A stretch of DNA of 64,000 bases from Streptomyces coacervatus (GCF_029223485.1 NZ_JARHTP010000018.1:186001-250000); one strand, 5' to 3'; shown: positions 53,997 to 61,815, counted from the stretch's first letter. Notes: generated by a model from the letters alone, not told the origin. A program made the numbers and translations.

Positions 53997-54242
53997 TTAG
54001 TTCCTCCGGCGACGCCCCTGCGCATAGGGGCCGTGGCGATCATGTTCCCGCCATTCCTCGTCATGGGGGTCGCGGTCTTCGCCACCCGCGTTGTCTCCAG
54101 GAGTCGAGATGTGTTCCCCATCGTTGACCTTGGCCAGCAGCGAGGCGAGGGGATCAGGGGGATCGTCGCTGAAACGATGGGAGCCGCGCTCGGGCAGTGG
54201 CCCCGGCTCTGTCCTGTCGTGACGCGATGATGTACCGCTCAT
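53997..54242 (-). CDS. Small acidic hypothetical protein
   Basis: 81 aa, hydrophilic, rich in Asp, Glu, His and Arg (GEHISTPGDNAGGEDRDPHD, then EEWREHDRHG) and probably partly disordered. It has a good GGAGGGGG site before the ATG and a strong terminator after the stop, supporting a real gene. The function is unknown. It sits in the attachment-scar region. Confidence 0.55.
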   Translation of the reverse strand: MSGTSSRHDRTEPGPLPERGSHRFSDDPPDPLASLLAKVNDGEHISTPGDNAGGEDRDPHDEEWREHDRHGPYAQGRRRRN

Positions 54243-54890
54243 GAGCAGCCCCCTCCGACTCACTGAGATGCACTCGAAATCCTTCCCTGGAAGGTCGCGG
54301 GCAACCCGACTTCGACCTTGCCAGTGCTGTGCAATCTTGCCGCAAGCCCACTGCCATCGGACACACGTCAGAACCCAACATGCGTCCGAACCTTGCGCGT
54401 TGGCTTCGCTGACGAGGCTAGGAATGCGCGCCGTCAACACCGTAGGACCTCGCGGCTCCGATTGATCGCACAGACGCAGCATGAACGACAGCAGGGGGTC
54501 GTTGTCGATCACCTGGGGGGTGCGCCGTTTGCCTTCCTCGATCAACCCGTACCACCTGGACGACGCGGACGGCGGGTACAACAACACCGCCCGCCATCTG
54601 CCCGCCAGCGGTCACTGGAGCTTCTTCGCACGAGCTCTATGAGCTGCGACCACCTACGAGTAGTCCGTGGCTCACGGCAGACGCAGATATCGGACGGCCG
54701 CGCCCGTGCCAGAAACGTGCCAGAACGTGCGGGGAACCACGGGGAATGGCGGGGACCGGGCCGCCGGCCAGTCGGGCCCCGCGCCCGCTCGGCTGCAGTT
54801 CAGCCAAGCAGCCTCCCACCGGGAACACGAGCTTCCCAAGCTGATGTCGCCTCTGTGTCCGGGCCCTCGAAGGGGGGAAGCATCTGAGCT
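54243..54890. other. Stretch without supported genes
   Basis: Short ORFs here are not convincing. Near 54710 GTGCCAGAAACGTGCCAGAACGTGCGG repeats a GTGCCAGAACG-like unit, typical of DNA between an integrase gene and its attachment site, and at 54830 lies a tRNA-Gly-like fragment. The area looks like decayed element DNA. Confidence 0.4.
54830..54844 (+). other. tRNA-Gly(CCC)-like fragment, left copy
   Basis: AGCTTCCCAAGCTGA equals the anticodon arm of tRNA-Gly(CCC). The T-arm is not recognisable here. The same 15 bases recur at 56874-56888. Confidence 0.45.
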
Positions 54891-55433
54891 ATGGATCCAG
54901 GGTGGGCGGCCATGCTTGGGGCTCTGGTGGGGGCCGTTGCCACTGGCTGCGCGGGCGTCTTGACCTGGTGGTCCCTGCGATGGCAACAGAGTGCTTACGT
55001 TCAAGCCGAGCGCGACAAGTGGTTGCGCGAGAAGCAGCGTGCCACTTACGCCGACTTCCTTGATGCCATTCAAGGGGCCGTGGATGGACTGGAGTCGGCA
55101 GGCCGAGGCTTGAGTGCCCCAACGCCGGACGTCTCCTCTCTCTACAGCTGGCTGGGCGAAGAGGTGGTTACCCATGTGGTCTCCGCTCGTCGCAGGCTCG
55201 CCTCCGTCCAGATCGATGGGCCGGCATCGGCCGAGGTCGCTGCTGACGAGCTTTACAGATCGGTCAACACGTGCATGGTCGTTGCCATGCAGTGGCGTCA
55301 AGGTCTCGCTGACGACGCAGACGGTGAGCGACTCGCAGAATTGGAAGTCGGGTTCGATGAAACGTTGCAGATCGTCCACGGCCGCCTCCGGAACTTCACT
55401 CAGGTAGCCCGGGATGTGGTCCAAGGGGCATGA
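54891..55433 (+). CDS. Single-TM protein with helical cytoplasmic domain
   Basis: 180 aa. One TM helix near the N-terminus (MLGALVGAVATGCAGVLTWW) precedes a long mainly helical region rich in Ala, Arg and Glu (QAERDKWLREKQRATYADFL), likely a coiled coil. Similar small membrane proteins occur in actinobacterial mobile DNA. Function unknown. It lies just to the right of the left tRNA-Gly-like fragment. Confidence 0.65.
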   Translation: MDPGWAAMLGALVGAVATGCAGVLTWWSLRWQQSAYVQAERDKWLREKQRATYADFLDAIQGAVDGLESAGRGLSAPTPDVSSLYSWLGEEVVTHVVSARRRLASVQIDGPASAEVAADELYRSVNTCMVVAMQWRQGLADDADGERLAELEVGFDETLQIVHGRLRNFTQVARDVVQGA

Positions 55434-55450
55434 CCTGTGGTGCAGGCTCC

Positions 55451-55598
55451 GTCTCAGTTTCCGTCTCATTCGGCCCGGTTCACGGCCGTTCAAGGGAGAC
55501 CACCCGCCGGGCACGATGTACACGCCGACTGCCCATGAACGCAGGTGAACGCCCCTGCACACGCCCCAACACCCCACCACCACAGTTGGAAAGCGTGC
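55451..55598. repeat. Long imperfect direct repeat, left copy
   Basis: Begins GTCTCAGTTTCCGTCTCATTCG and ends CACAGTTGGAAAGCGTGC. The right copy at 56114-56253 has the same start (2 of 22 differ) and end, with middle gaps. The pair flank the 55674-56075 gene. Confidence 0.6.
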
Positions 55599-55673
55599 GT
55601 CTGGTACCGATCCCACACGCACCACGGCAGGGAGTACAGCCCGCTGTCAGACCTGCGCTGTACGGTCCGCTCC

Positions 55674-56075
55674 ATGGATGAGAGACCTACAACAAGTTGG
55701 CGCAGAGGCGTTGCCGAGGAAGCCGAAAAGCTTGCCGCCGGCACTCTGGAACCCGGCTGTGTATGCATGGCCGCGCTCTTTCCCGATGAGCTGCTGGTGG
55801 CCACCGATACCGTCCTTGACACCTTCGAGGCCGAGTTGCTCGCGCTGACCAAGGCCGACGACGCCCAGATCTTTGCCGTGGTGGAACGCGTCGTCCTTGC
55901 CCTGAACGCCGTGAACGACGCCCGCAACGGATGCGCCTTCGAAACCGGCGAGCGCGAAGAGTTGTGCGCCTACATCGACGAGGCACTCACCGAACGCGGC
56001 TTCGACGTGGTAGCGATGACCGCCCGACACGGACTCGGCCGGTACGAGCTCACCGACAAGTGGCGGACGTGGTGA
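55674..56075 (+). CDS. Hypothetical protein, DUF5713-like
   Basis: 133 aa, soluble, helical, acidic. It contains LFPDELLVATDTVLDTFEAE and ALNAVNDARNGCAFETGER, and ends RYELTDKWRTW; from memory this is loosely like DUF5713 proteins (two-helix pairs with an acidic centre). Function unknown. It is bracketed by two long direct repeats, so it may have come in as cargo. Confidence 0.6.
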   Translation: MDERPTTSWRRGVAEEAEKLAAGTLEPGCVCMAALFPDELLVATDTVLDTFEAELLALTKADDAQIFAVVERVVLALNAVNDARNGCAFETGEREELCAYIDEALTERGFDVVAMTARHGLGRYELTDKWRTW

Positions 56076-56396
56076 GCAACTCGCCGACGTGACCCGCCAC
56101 CCCAGGACGGGCCGTCTCAGTATCCGTCTGATTCGTCTGCGTTCAAGGGCGTTCAGTCGCGTTCCACGGCAGCCACGACTTGGGCGGTCGGCCGCCCATG
56201 AACCCAGGTGAACGCCCCCGCACACACCCCACCAACACAGTTGGAAAGCATGCACTCAGAAGGGCGCTCCCGACGTACTGACCCGCGTGCGCCCGCATCG
56301 CCTAACTCCGCTGACTGTGCGCCCTGCTCCCCGTCGGCTACGTGACACACGCTGGATGCCCAGACGGTAAGCGAACCAACGGGAGGGGGACACACC
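56076..56396. other. Gene-free stretch with right repeat copy
   Basis: Holds the right repeat (56114-56253). After it no ORF is supported until the GGGAGGGGG ribosome site of the 55-aa gene. Confidence 0.5.
56114..56253. repeat. Long imperfect direct repeat, right copy
   Basis: GTCTCAGTATCCGTCTGATTCG ... CACAGTTGGAAAGCATGC. See the left copy at 55451-55598. The shared ends resemble sequences often seen beside tRNA attachment sites, but this is not proven. Confidence 0.6.
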
Positions 56397-56564
56397 GTGG
56401 GTGAGTGGAAGCAGGGGAAGTGCGGTTGGCCGACGGCAGCCGGAGGTCGCTGTCAGAACAAGACGCTGAAGGGCACGTCACGTTGCTACCTCCATCAGGG
56501 TGACTGGACGAAGCGTGGTCAGGCCGAACTGAAGAAGCGTGCGAGCAGGCGTCGCAAGAAGTGA
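56397..56564 (+). CDS. Small DUF5763-like zinc-knuckle protein
   Basis: 55 aa from a GTG with GGGAGGGGG upstream. Four possible metal ligands are spaced CGWPTAAGGRC, then a RCYLHQG segment (Cys9, Cys19, Cys30, His33). The C-terminus is strongly basic (KKRASRRRKK). This fits short phage- or element-borne nucleic-acid-binding proteins of the DUF5763 type. It is too short for most automatic gene callers. Confidence 0.62.
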   Translation: MGEWKQGKCGWPTAAGGRCQNKTLKGTSRCYLHQGDWTKRGQAELKKRASRRRKK

Positions 56565-57041
56565 TCCACGCGCGGTCCGGGACCTGGGCAGCTTTTGGGA
56601 GGGGGGTGTCGAAGCTTCACGAGCTCCCGTACCGACGGGGCTCGGGGATCTCTTCTGAGCCACCCCCGTTGGTCGCGCGCTCTCCCTATCGAGACAGCAG
56701 ATCGACCCAACGCTTCGCAGCGTACGGGCAGCCGCTGACAACGCCCGTGCACCACAGGCGCACCAGATAGGGCGAGGAACAGCGAGGAATCACGGGGAAA
56801 GCGGCCCAGCCACAGAAGGTGGCAGCTCCACAGTTCGCCCAGGTCAACGCCCCAACTGCGCCCAAAATGCCTCAGCTTCCCAAGCTGAGAGCACGAGTTC
56901 GAGGTTCTCTACCCGCTCTGCAACCGAGGCAAGGGGGTCCGGCTACGACACCCTGTCCTCCTCGCCGAGGCATGTACGTTCCTAGCTTCCTAATTGCGAC
57001 GGCGAAGGGTTCGAGGACTGAGCCCTGGATCCAGGGGGCGC
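56565..57041. other. Gene-free stretch with right tRNA-Gly fragment
   Basis: No supported ORF. GAGGAATCACGGGGAAAGCGG at ~56780 resembles the GGGGAACCACGGGGAATGGCGG at ~54730, about 95 bases before each tRNA-Gly-like fragment, indicating that both regions come from related sequences. Confidence 0.5.
56871..56922 (+). other. tRNA-Gly(CCC)-like 3' half, right copy
   Basis: CTCAGCTTCCCAAGCTGAG (anticodon arm), then GCACGAGTTCGAGGTTCTC (T-arm-like) and ACCCGCTC (acceptor-like). The T-arm has an insertion, so it is not functional. It is probably a scar of an element that integrated in tRNA-Gly. Confidence 0.5.
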
Positions 57042-57485
57042 TCAGCCACCCACCTCGAACCACAACAGCTTCCCGGCGTGACGGTCGAATGGGCCGTTGC
57101 CGAGGGACACGCCGCCCCAGCAGTCGGCGTATTCCTGTACGAGTTGCAGGCCGCGCCCCCCGTCGGCATCAAGCGGGGCGAGTGGGACATGGTCGTGGGG
57201 CGGTTGTCCGAAGGGTGCGGGAATGCGGGGGTGGCTGTCCCATACCCCGACGCGCAGGCGCCCGTCGGCGAGCGCGGTCAGGCGGAGGGACGCGGGGCCC
57301 TTGGTGTGACGATAGGCGTTCGTCACCATCTCGGAGATCAACAGCTCGACGGCGTCGAGGACTTCGGGCCTGCCATGGCTGTCCAGCACGGACCGTACGG
57401 TCATGCGTGCGACGCGTGCCGCGCGGGGGTCGTGGGGCAGGCGGAGGGCGTACGCCCAGGTGTCGCACGGGGATACGGTGACCAT
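57042..57485 (-). CDS. RsbW-like ATP-binding regulator
   Basis: 147 aa, a lone HATPase_c domain. N-box LLISEMVTNAYRH, G-box GVWDSHP and GGRGLQLVQEYAD. Such proteins act as anti-sigma kinases or switch proteins; in Streptomyces many occur beside XRE regulators. It is divergent from an XRE gene, with an 18-bp perfect inverted repeat between. Confidence 0.82.
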   Translation of the reverse strand: MVTVSPCDTWAYALRLPHDPRAARVARMTVRSVLDSHGRPEVLDAVELLISEMVTNAYRHTKGPASLRLTALADGRLRVGVWDSHPRIPAPFGQPPHDHVPLAPLDADGGRGLQLVQEYADCWGGVSLGNGPFDRHAGKLLWFEVGG

Positions 57486-57625
57486 GAACGGCTCCTACGG
57501 TGGAGGGATTTGGCTCGCTCGGTGTCCCGGTCGGGCGGTGGCAGTGCCGCGCGGGGAGAGCGGCGCGCGGTGCGCTTCCGGCTTGTCGGCCGGGGGTTGA
57601 GCGGCTTGGGTTTCACCGTAGACTC

Positions 57626-57669
57626 GATTACTGAAGGTTTTGCTGAGTTCTGCAAAACCTTCAGTAATC
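57626..57669. promoter_or_regulatory. 18-bp perfect inverted repeat (operator-like)
   Basis: GATTACTGAAGGTTTTGC (57626-57643), an 8-base spacer, then GCAAAACCTTCAGTAATC (57652-57669), a perfect palindrome with AT-rich arms. It lies between HATPase and XRE genes, 50 bases before the XRE start, and is not followed by a T-run, so an operator is more likely than a terminator. Confidence 0.75.
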
Positions 57670-57719
57670 CCCTTCGTGTGGGTGACCACTACGCCAGGTA
57701 TACGAAACGGAGTGAGGGC

Positions 57720-58571
57720 ATGGCACCGAGGCCCAACCCCACGGCCCGCCGACTCCGCATCGGAGTGGAACTGCGCCGGCTACGGGAACGCGCCGGCATG
57801 ACCGCCGCCGAGGCCGCCAGGTCCTTGGGTACGACGCAGGCGCAGATGAGCAACATCGAGGCGAACCGCTTCGGCATCAGCGCGGATCGCGTGCACACGC
57901 TCGCCCAGATCTACGGCTGCACGGACCAGCGCCTGGTCGATGCCCTGGCCGCCATGGCTGCGGACCGTACGCGTGGCTGGTGGGAGGAGTACCGCGACAC
58001 CCTGCCACCCCGCCTCCTCGACCTGGCCGAGATGGAACACAACGCGACGGCGCTGCGCGTAACCCAGGTCATCAACATCCCCGGCCTGCTCCAAACACCG
58101 GAACATGCCCGCGCGTTGTTCCGCGAAGCGGTTCCGACCCTGCGTCCACACGAGATCGAGTACCGCATCTCCCACCGCATCAAGCGTCAGGCCATCCTTC
58201 ACCGCGAGCAGCCACCGCCGTACACGGCGATCGTCCACGAGGCTGCCCTGCGCATGCAGTTCGGTGGTCGCGAAGTGGCCAGGGCCCAACTGTGCCACCT
58301 CACCGAGGCCAGCGAGCACCCCGCCGTCAGCCTCCGCGTGATCCCCTTCGACGGCACCTCGTTCCCCACGACCGGCCATGCCATCGACTACTTCCATGGC
58401 CCGGTGCCCACCCTGGACACCGTCGAGGTGGACACCGCACACGGCAGCGAACTCGTCGACGCGGCAGGACGATTGGAGATGTACCGACTCGTCCTCGACC
58501 GCATGGAGGCCGTCGCTCTGACGCCCGCCCCCTCACGCGACCTCATCCACCGCATCACCCAAGACACCTGA
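57720..58571 (+). CDS. XRE regulator with DUF5753 domain
   Basis: 283 aa. XRE HTH (RLRERAGMTAAEAARSLGTT then MSNIEANRFGIS), followed by the DUF5753 ligand-type domain (TQVINIPGLLQTPEHARALF, VIPFDGTSFPTTGHAIDYF). Typical Streptomyces XRE-DUF5753 protein, commonly paired with DUF397. ATG with a GGAGTGAGG site. It probably represses its own promoter through the 18-bp inverted repeat. Confidence 0.9.
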   Translation: MAPRPNPTARRLRIGVELRRLRERAGMTAAEAARSLGTTQAQMSNIEANRFGISADRVHTLAQIYGCTDQRLVDALAAMAADRTRGWWEEYRDTLPPRLLDLAEMEHNATALRVTQVINIPGLLQTPEHARALFREAVPTLRPHEIEYRISHRIKRQAILHREQPPPYTAIVHEAALRMQFGGREVARAQLCHLTEASEHPAVSLRVIPFDGTSFPTTGHAIDYFHGPVPTLDTVEVDTAHGSELVDAAGRLEMYRLVLDRMEAVALTPAPSRDLIHRITQDT

Positions 58572-58581
58572 GAGGCGAACC

Positions 58582-58764
58582 ATGACCGAACCGACCTGGC
58601 AGAAGTCGACCTACAGCGAACAAGGTTCCGCCTGTGTCGAGATAGCCACGACCCCCACCGCCGTCCACATCCGAGACTCCAAGAACATCAGCGGTCCTCA
58701 CCTAACCCTCGAACCCACAGCCTGGGCGGACTTCCTCTCGCACGCGGCGGACGCGAGGCACTGA
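58582..58764 (+). CDS. DUF397 protein
   Basis: 60 aa with the DUF397 signature WQKSTYSEQGSACVEI and VHIRDSKN. It follows the XRE gene by 10 bases and has a GAGAGGCGA site. DUF397/XRE pairs are widespread regulators in Streptomyces (BldB-like or toxin-antitoxin-like behaviour has been reported). Confidence 0.92.
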   Translation: MTEPTWQKSTYSEQGSACVEIATTPTAVHIRDSKNISGPHLTLEPTAWADFLSHAADARH

Positions 58765-58829
58765 GCACTAGGCCGAGCAATCCCGCAGGCAAGTCCTCGC
58801 AAGTACGCCCGCAAGCGCGACCAAGATCC

Positions 58830-58848
58830 TTACCCGACAACGCGAATA
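58830..58848 (+). promoter_or_regulatory. Shared 19-bp element, copy 1
   Basis: TTACCCGACAACGCGAATA; one base differs from the copy at 60475-60493. It lies about 90 bases upstream of the small gene at 58937. Confidence 0.5.
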
Positions 58849-58936
58849 TTGGCGTCGCCGCATCGACGGCCATGAGCAACCCCCGTAGCGTCGTGTCCCA
58901 GAGCCCCAACCGGGGCGGACAAGAGGGGGTTTCGGC

Positions 58937-59143
58937 ATGGCGCGTGAGGAACTGACCCGGCTCACCGGTAACGGGAACGGGGAGTGCAATCAGAACGACT
59001 GCCCCAACGTCTATCGCACCGCAAGCGGCTCCATCGTCGTCCAGGGTGACGTGTCCGACGCCTTCGAGCCGCCGCAGGGTGAGGCCCTCGTCGAGATCCC
59101 GGAATCGGTTCTCAGGGAGGCCGTTCGTGTTCTTGGATGGTGA
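58937..59143 (+). CDS. Small protein of a DUF6879 module
   Basis: 68 aa. A Cys-x4-Cys (ECNQNDCPN), then VYRTASGSIVVQGD and PESVLREAVRVL. From memory similar small proteins precede DUF6879 genes in other Streptomyces. It overlaps the next gene by 17 bases. Function unknown; a metal-bound fold is possible. Confidence 0.7.
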   Translation: MAREELTRLTGNGNGECNQNDCPNVYRTASGSIVVQGDVSDAFEPPQGEALVEIPESVLREAVRVLGW

Positions 59144-59648
59144 GGCTTGGCAGGCGAAGTTCCGGGACTTCCAAAGCGAAGCCTGGCGACTTGAGACGCT
59201 GCCCGTCTACAACGTCCCCCAGGAAGAGGTAGAGATCCGGGCCTACCTGGCAGGTGAGCGTATCGACCCTCACACCCACTCAAACGCGTACACCGAGGAC
59301 CTGAAGAGGGTGCGCCGTGAAGGAAAGAGCAAGGGTCGCGTTCACATCGTCACTCGCCCTCTCTCCACCTACCTCCAGTATGAGTTCATGTATTACCGGC
59401 CGCACGCATTGGCCGGCGAAGACATCAGAATCATGGACGTGACTGGCAGGGAAAACCCCCTGATGGGCACTCAGGATTTCTGGATGTTCGACAAGAAAGA
59501 AGTCGTCCTGATGCACTACGAGGCGGACGGCACTCAGATCGGCCGGGAAGTGTACGAGGGCGACGTCACACCGTTCATCGAGTCCCAGCGCATTGCGCTC
59601 GCCGAGTCGGTGCCCTTTGAGGAGTACGTGAAGGGCCTTGACCTTTGA
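59127..59648 (+). CDS. DUF6879 family protein
   Basis: 173 aa, soluble. FRDFQSEAWRLETLPVYNV and GRVHIVTRPLSTYLQYEFMY are DUF6879 hallmarks. GTG start after AGGGAGG, overlapping the preceding gene by 17 bases; its end overlaps the XRE start. Usually cotranscribed with XRE-DUF5753 genes; biochemical role unknown. Confidence 0.85.
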   Translation: MFLDGEAWQAKFRDFQSEAWRLETLPVYNVPQEEVEIRAYLAGERIDPHTHSNAYTEDLKRVRREGKSKGRVHIVTRPLSTYLQYEFMYYRPHALAGEDIRIMDVTGRENPLMGTQDFWMFDKKEVVLMHYEADGTQIGREVYEGDVTPFIESQRIALAESVPFEEYVKGLDL

Positions 59649-60471
59649 GCCGGAGGAGCTGGGCCAGTCCAGAGCGGACCTAGCCGAAACACTCAAGACG
59701 CTCCGCAAGCGGGCCGGGTTCACGCAGACCCGGCTCGCTCAGCGCTGCAATATGTCCCAAACAAAGATCAGCAACATTGAAGGCGCAAAGCTGACGCCGA
59801 CTCTTGTTGATGTTGAATTGATTCTGAGAGCTTTGGATGCTCCCCCTGATCTTGTAGCGCATGTAGCGGTCCTTGCGCGTACCGCGAACACGGAATGGCA
59901 GGACGTCTGGTCACAGCGCCGCACGGGCCTGGAGAAGAAGCAGAATGAGCTGGCCGGCTTCGAGCGATCTTCTACGGAATTCCGGTACTTTCTGCTGTCC
60001 ATGGTGACGGGGCTGCTCGCCACTCCGGAGTACGTTCGGGCCAGCCTCGCACACATCCCAGGCGACCATAGCAAGGCGATTGCACGGAAACTGGAACGGC
60101 AGTCCGTCCTCTACGAAACCTCGAAGCGATTCACGTTCATCCTGACGGAACAGGCTGTCAGGTGGCCGTTTCTCCCTGCGTCGGCGATGGCCATGCAAGT
60201 TGATCGGCTGGTGTCGATCAGCCTGCTTCCCAATGTCCGACTGGGCATCATACCCCTTGAAGGTCACATGCCCTCCGCCCCACTGAACACCTTCACGATC
60301 TATGACACACGCATAGCAACGGTAGAGACACAGACCGGGGCGATGGTTTTTCGAGACCATCGGGACGTGTCGGCTTATCTGGACGAGTTCGCCGTACATG
60401 AAAGCTATGCCTTGTTCGGAGGCGAAGGCAGGGAACGCCTGTCCGAATGGGCGGACCAATTCCGTTCGTGA
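59638..60471 (+). CDS. XRE regulator with DUF5753-like domain
   Basis: 277 aa. HTH TLRKRAGFTQTRLAQRCNMS then KISNIEGAKLTPT; the C-terminal DUF5753-like domain includes FLLSMVTGLLATPEYVRASL and RLGIIPLEGHMP. TTG start overlapping the DUF6879 end. Lower GC than its neighbours in several stretches (ATTGAAGGCGCAAAGCTGAC), hinting at later acquisition. Likely binds the repeated 19-bp elements flanking this unit. Confidence 0.87.
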   Translation: MTFEPEELGQSRADLAETLKTLRKRAGFTQTRLAQRCNMSQTKISNIEGAKLTPTLVDVELILRALDAPPDLVAHVAVLARTANTEWQDVWSQRRTGLEKKQNELAGFERSSTEFRYFLLSMVTGLLATPEYVRASLAHIPGDHSKAIARKLERQSVLYETSKRFTFILTEQAVRWPFLPASAMAMQVDRLVSISLLPNVRLGIIPLEGHMPSAPLNTFTIYDTRIATVETQTGAMVFRDHRDVSAYLDEFAVHESYALFGGEGRERLSEWADQFRS

Positions 60472-60474
60472 TCT

Positions 60475-60493
60475 TTACCCGACAACGCCAATA
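60475..60493 (+). promoter_or_regulatory. Shared 19-bp element, copy 2
   Basis: TTACCCGACAACGCCAATA, 4 bases beyond the XRE stop and about 60 bases before the next small gene's start. Confidence 0.5.
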
Positions 60494-60553
60494 ATGCTAG
60501 GCGTCTCCCCGCGCATGTCCGATCATGGATAGGTAATGAGCCGGGGAGGATTA

Positions 60554-60748
60554 ATGGCGAGTACGCAGAAGCCCCAGGGATACGCACTGACGGAACTGCC
60601 CGCGGAACCGAAAGCAGTGCCAGGGTGCAGCGCATGTCTTGGTATTTGCGTTAGTCGGGAAAATGCCCGATCGAGAGGCAACTACAGCGCGGCATCAGAC
60701 GCGAATGTGGAGCTGCGTCAGCACCAGGCAGAGGCACACAAATCGTGA
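60554..60748 (+). CDS. Small Cys-containing hypothetical protein
   Basis: 64 aa; the core is VPGCSACLGI (CxxC) followed by basic and polar residues (SRENARSRGN, SDANVELRQHQAEAH). GGGGAGGA ahead of ATG 60554. It resembles small proteins found with XRE modules. The stop overlaps the next gene start. Confidence 0.72.
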   Translation: MASTQKPQGYALTELPAEPKAVPGCSACLGICVSRENARSRGNYSAASDANVELRQHQAEAHKS

Positions 60749-60936
60749 GCGGGGAGACCCACACGCAGCTCTTTGCCGACCGGCCCTTGATGACGCTTCG
60801 GGTGTCGCGGGATTCCGGGCAGACCTGGGATTCCGAGCGGACCGTGTTCGCCACGGATGATCTCCCGCCTTTGATGACAAGTCAGTGGCCGCCGTGCCGG
60901 TGCCGGCACTGCACCGAGCCCGGCAAACGCCGCTGA
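60745..60936 (+). CDS. Small hypothetical protein
   Basis: 63 aa from a GTG that overlaps the previous stop (GTGA). Contains TLRVSRDSGQTWDSERTVFA and a C-terminal CRCRHC. Cotranscribed with the previous gene. Function unknown. Confidence 0.68.
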   Translation: MSGETHTQLFADRPLMTLRVSRDSGQTWDSERTVFATDDLPPLMTSQWPPCRCRHCTEPGKRR

Positions 60937-61024
60937 AGCGTGTCGTCACTTCGATGAACTCCCGCCCGCGATGGGCGGCGGCGGTCGGTCATGACCGCGA
61001 CCAGTTGAACAGGAAGGCGCAGCA

Positions 61025-61249
61025 ATGCAGAACGGAACCGACCTGTACGCGCTCGACATCAACGGGGCCTCCCTCTTGAAGGCATGCGGCGGCCCCTGCA
61101 CCGAGGGGTGCGTGACCCTCGCCCGGATCGGTGAGGACGCCTGGGCCCTCGGTGACAGCAAGCGGCCGGACGCACAGCCGCTCCGGTTCACCACGGCGGA
61201 GCTGGACGCGGCCGGGATCGACCCGGCGCGCTTCGGCGCGTCCGTCTGA
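61025..61249 (+). CDS. DUF397-like small protein
   Basis: 74 aa; DLYALDINGASLLKACGG, then VTLARIGEDAWALGDSKRPD. The VxxxxxxAWALGDSK part resembles DUF397. A GGAAGG site precedes the ATG. It belongs to the run of small regulator-associated genes. Confidence 0.72.
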   Translation: MQNGTDLYALDINGASLLKACGGPCTEGCVTLARIGEDAWALGDSKRPDAQPLRFTTAELDAAGIDPARFGASV

Positions 61250-61340
61250 CGCCACCCCGCCAGTCGGACCCGCCCCTCCTTCGCCAACGGGCGGGGCCGA
61301 CTGGCCGCCCTTCTCCCAACACCCCGAACGGGAACGACTG

Positions 61341-61808
61341 GTGCACCATCACGGCTATCTGTGGACCGGGGCGAAAGAACGCTTCGATCAGGAGGCCCTA
61401 CGACGGCCCCCACATCCCGACCCACCCCCGGCCGGAAGCAGGCCGGAACTGATCCAGCGCTACCGGGAAGTGGCGGCGGAATTCCCGATCGTCGATCTGC
61501 CGCCACTGGAAACCGCGTACTGGCTGATCAAGCCGCGCTCGTTGGTTCGCAGCACATGGGACGAGGCCAAGGACGCGGCGGCCTGGATCAGGGAACAACT
61601 CGCCGAGCACGCACACCGGCTCGCCTGCACACACGACCGGAACGCCGCTCGACTCGACATGCTTGTCGAGTCAGCCGCTGAACGGCTCGATACGGGCGCC
61701 GATGTGTCGTACGGCCTCTACCTCGAACGCCCCTCGTACCTGCACTTGGCCGTGGTGACCTGTTCCCCGAACCACTCGAAGCCCACCCTGCCCTGTCCCC
61801 TCGTATGA
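61341..61808 (+). CDS. Hypothetical protein of XRE/DUF397 neighbourhoods
   Basis: About 155 aa from GTG 61341; start uncertain. ETAYWLIKPRSLVRSTWDEA, then KDAAAWIREQLAEHAHRLA and a C-terminal LYLERPSYLHLAVVTCSPNH. From memory this type accompanies XRE-DUF5753/DUF397 genes. Its first ~30 codons are repeated, decayed, at 63454-63540. Confidence 0.65.
   Translation: MHHHGYLWTGAKERFDQEALRRPPHPDPPPAGSRPELIQRYREVAAEFPIVDLPPLETAYWLIKPRSLVRSTWDEAKDAAAWIREQLAEHAHRLACTHDRNAARLDMLVESAAERLDTGADVSYGLYLERPSYLHLAVVTCSPNHSKPTLPCPLV
61381..61466 (+). repeat. ~86-bp direct repeat, copy 1
   Basis: Begins GCTTCGATCAGGAGGCCCTA and runs to GATCCAGCGCTACCGG, inside the 61341 gene. The copy at 63454-63540 is clearly similar. 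Confidence 0.65.
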
Positions 61809-61815
61809 CGGGCGG

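Noticed and set aside
54481..54642. Plus-strand ORF with ...NPYHLDDADGGYNNTARHL...
   Set aside because: It reads like a protein fragment but lacks a ribosome site, family match or context; left unannotated.
56153..56395. Short minus-strand ORFs in the direct-repeat area (GGVCAGAFTWVHG-type)
   Set aside because: The same peptide arises from both repeat copies and has no start signals; a by-product of the repeats.
57169..57468. Extra ORFs overlapping the HATPase gene
   Set aside because: Out-of-frame shadows with Arg/Pro bias.
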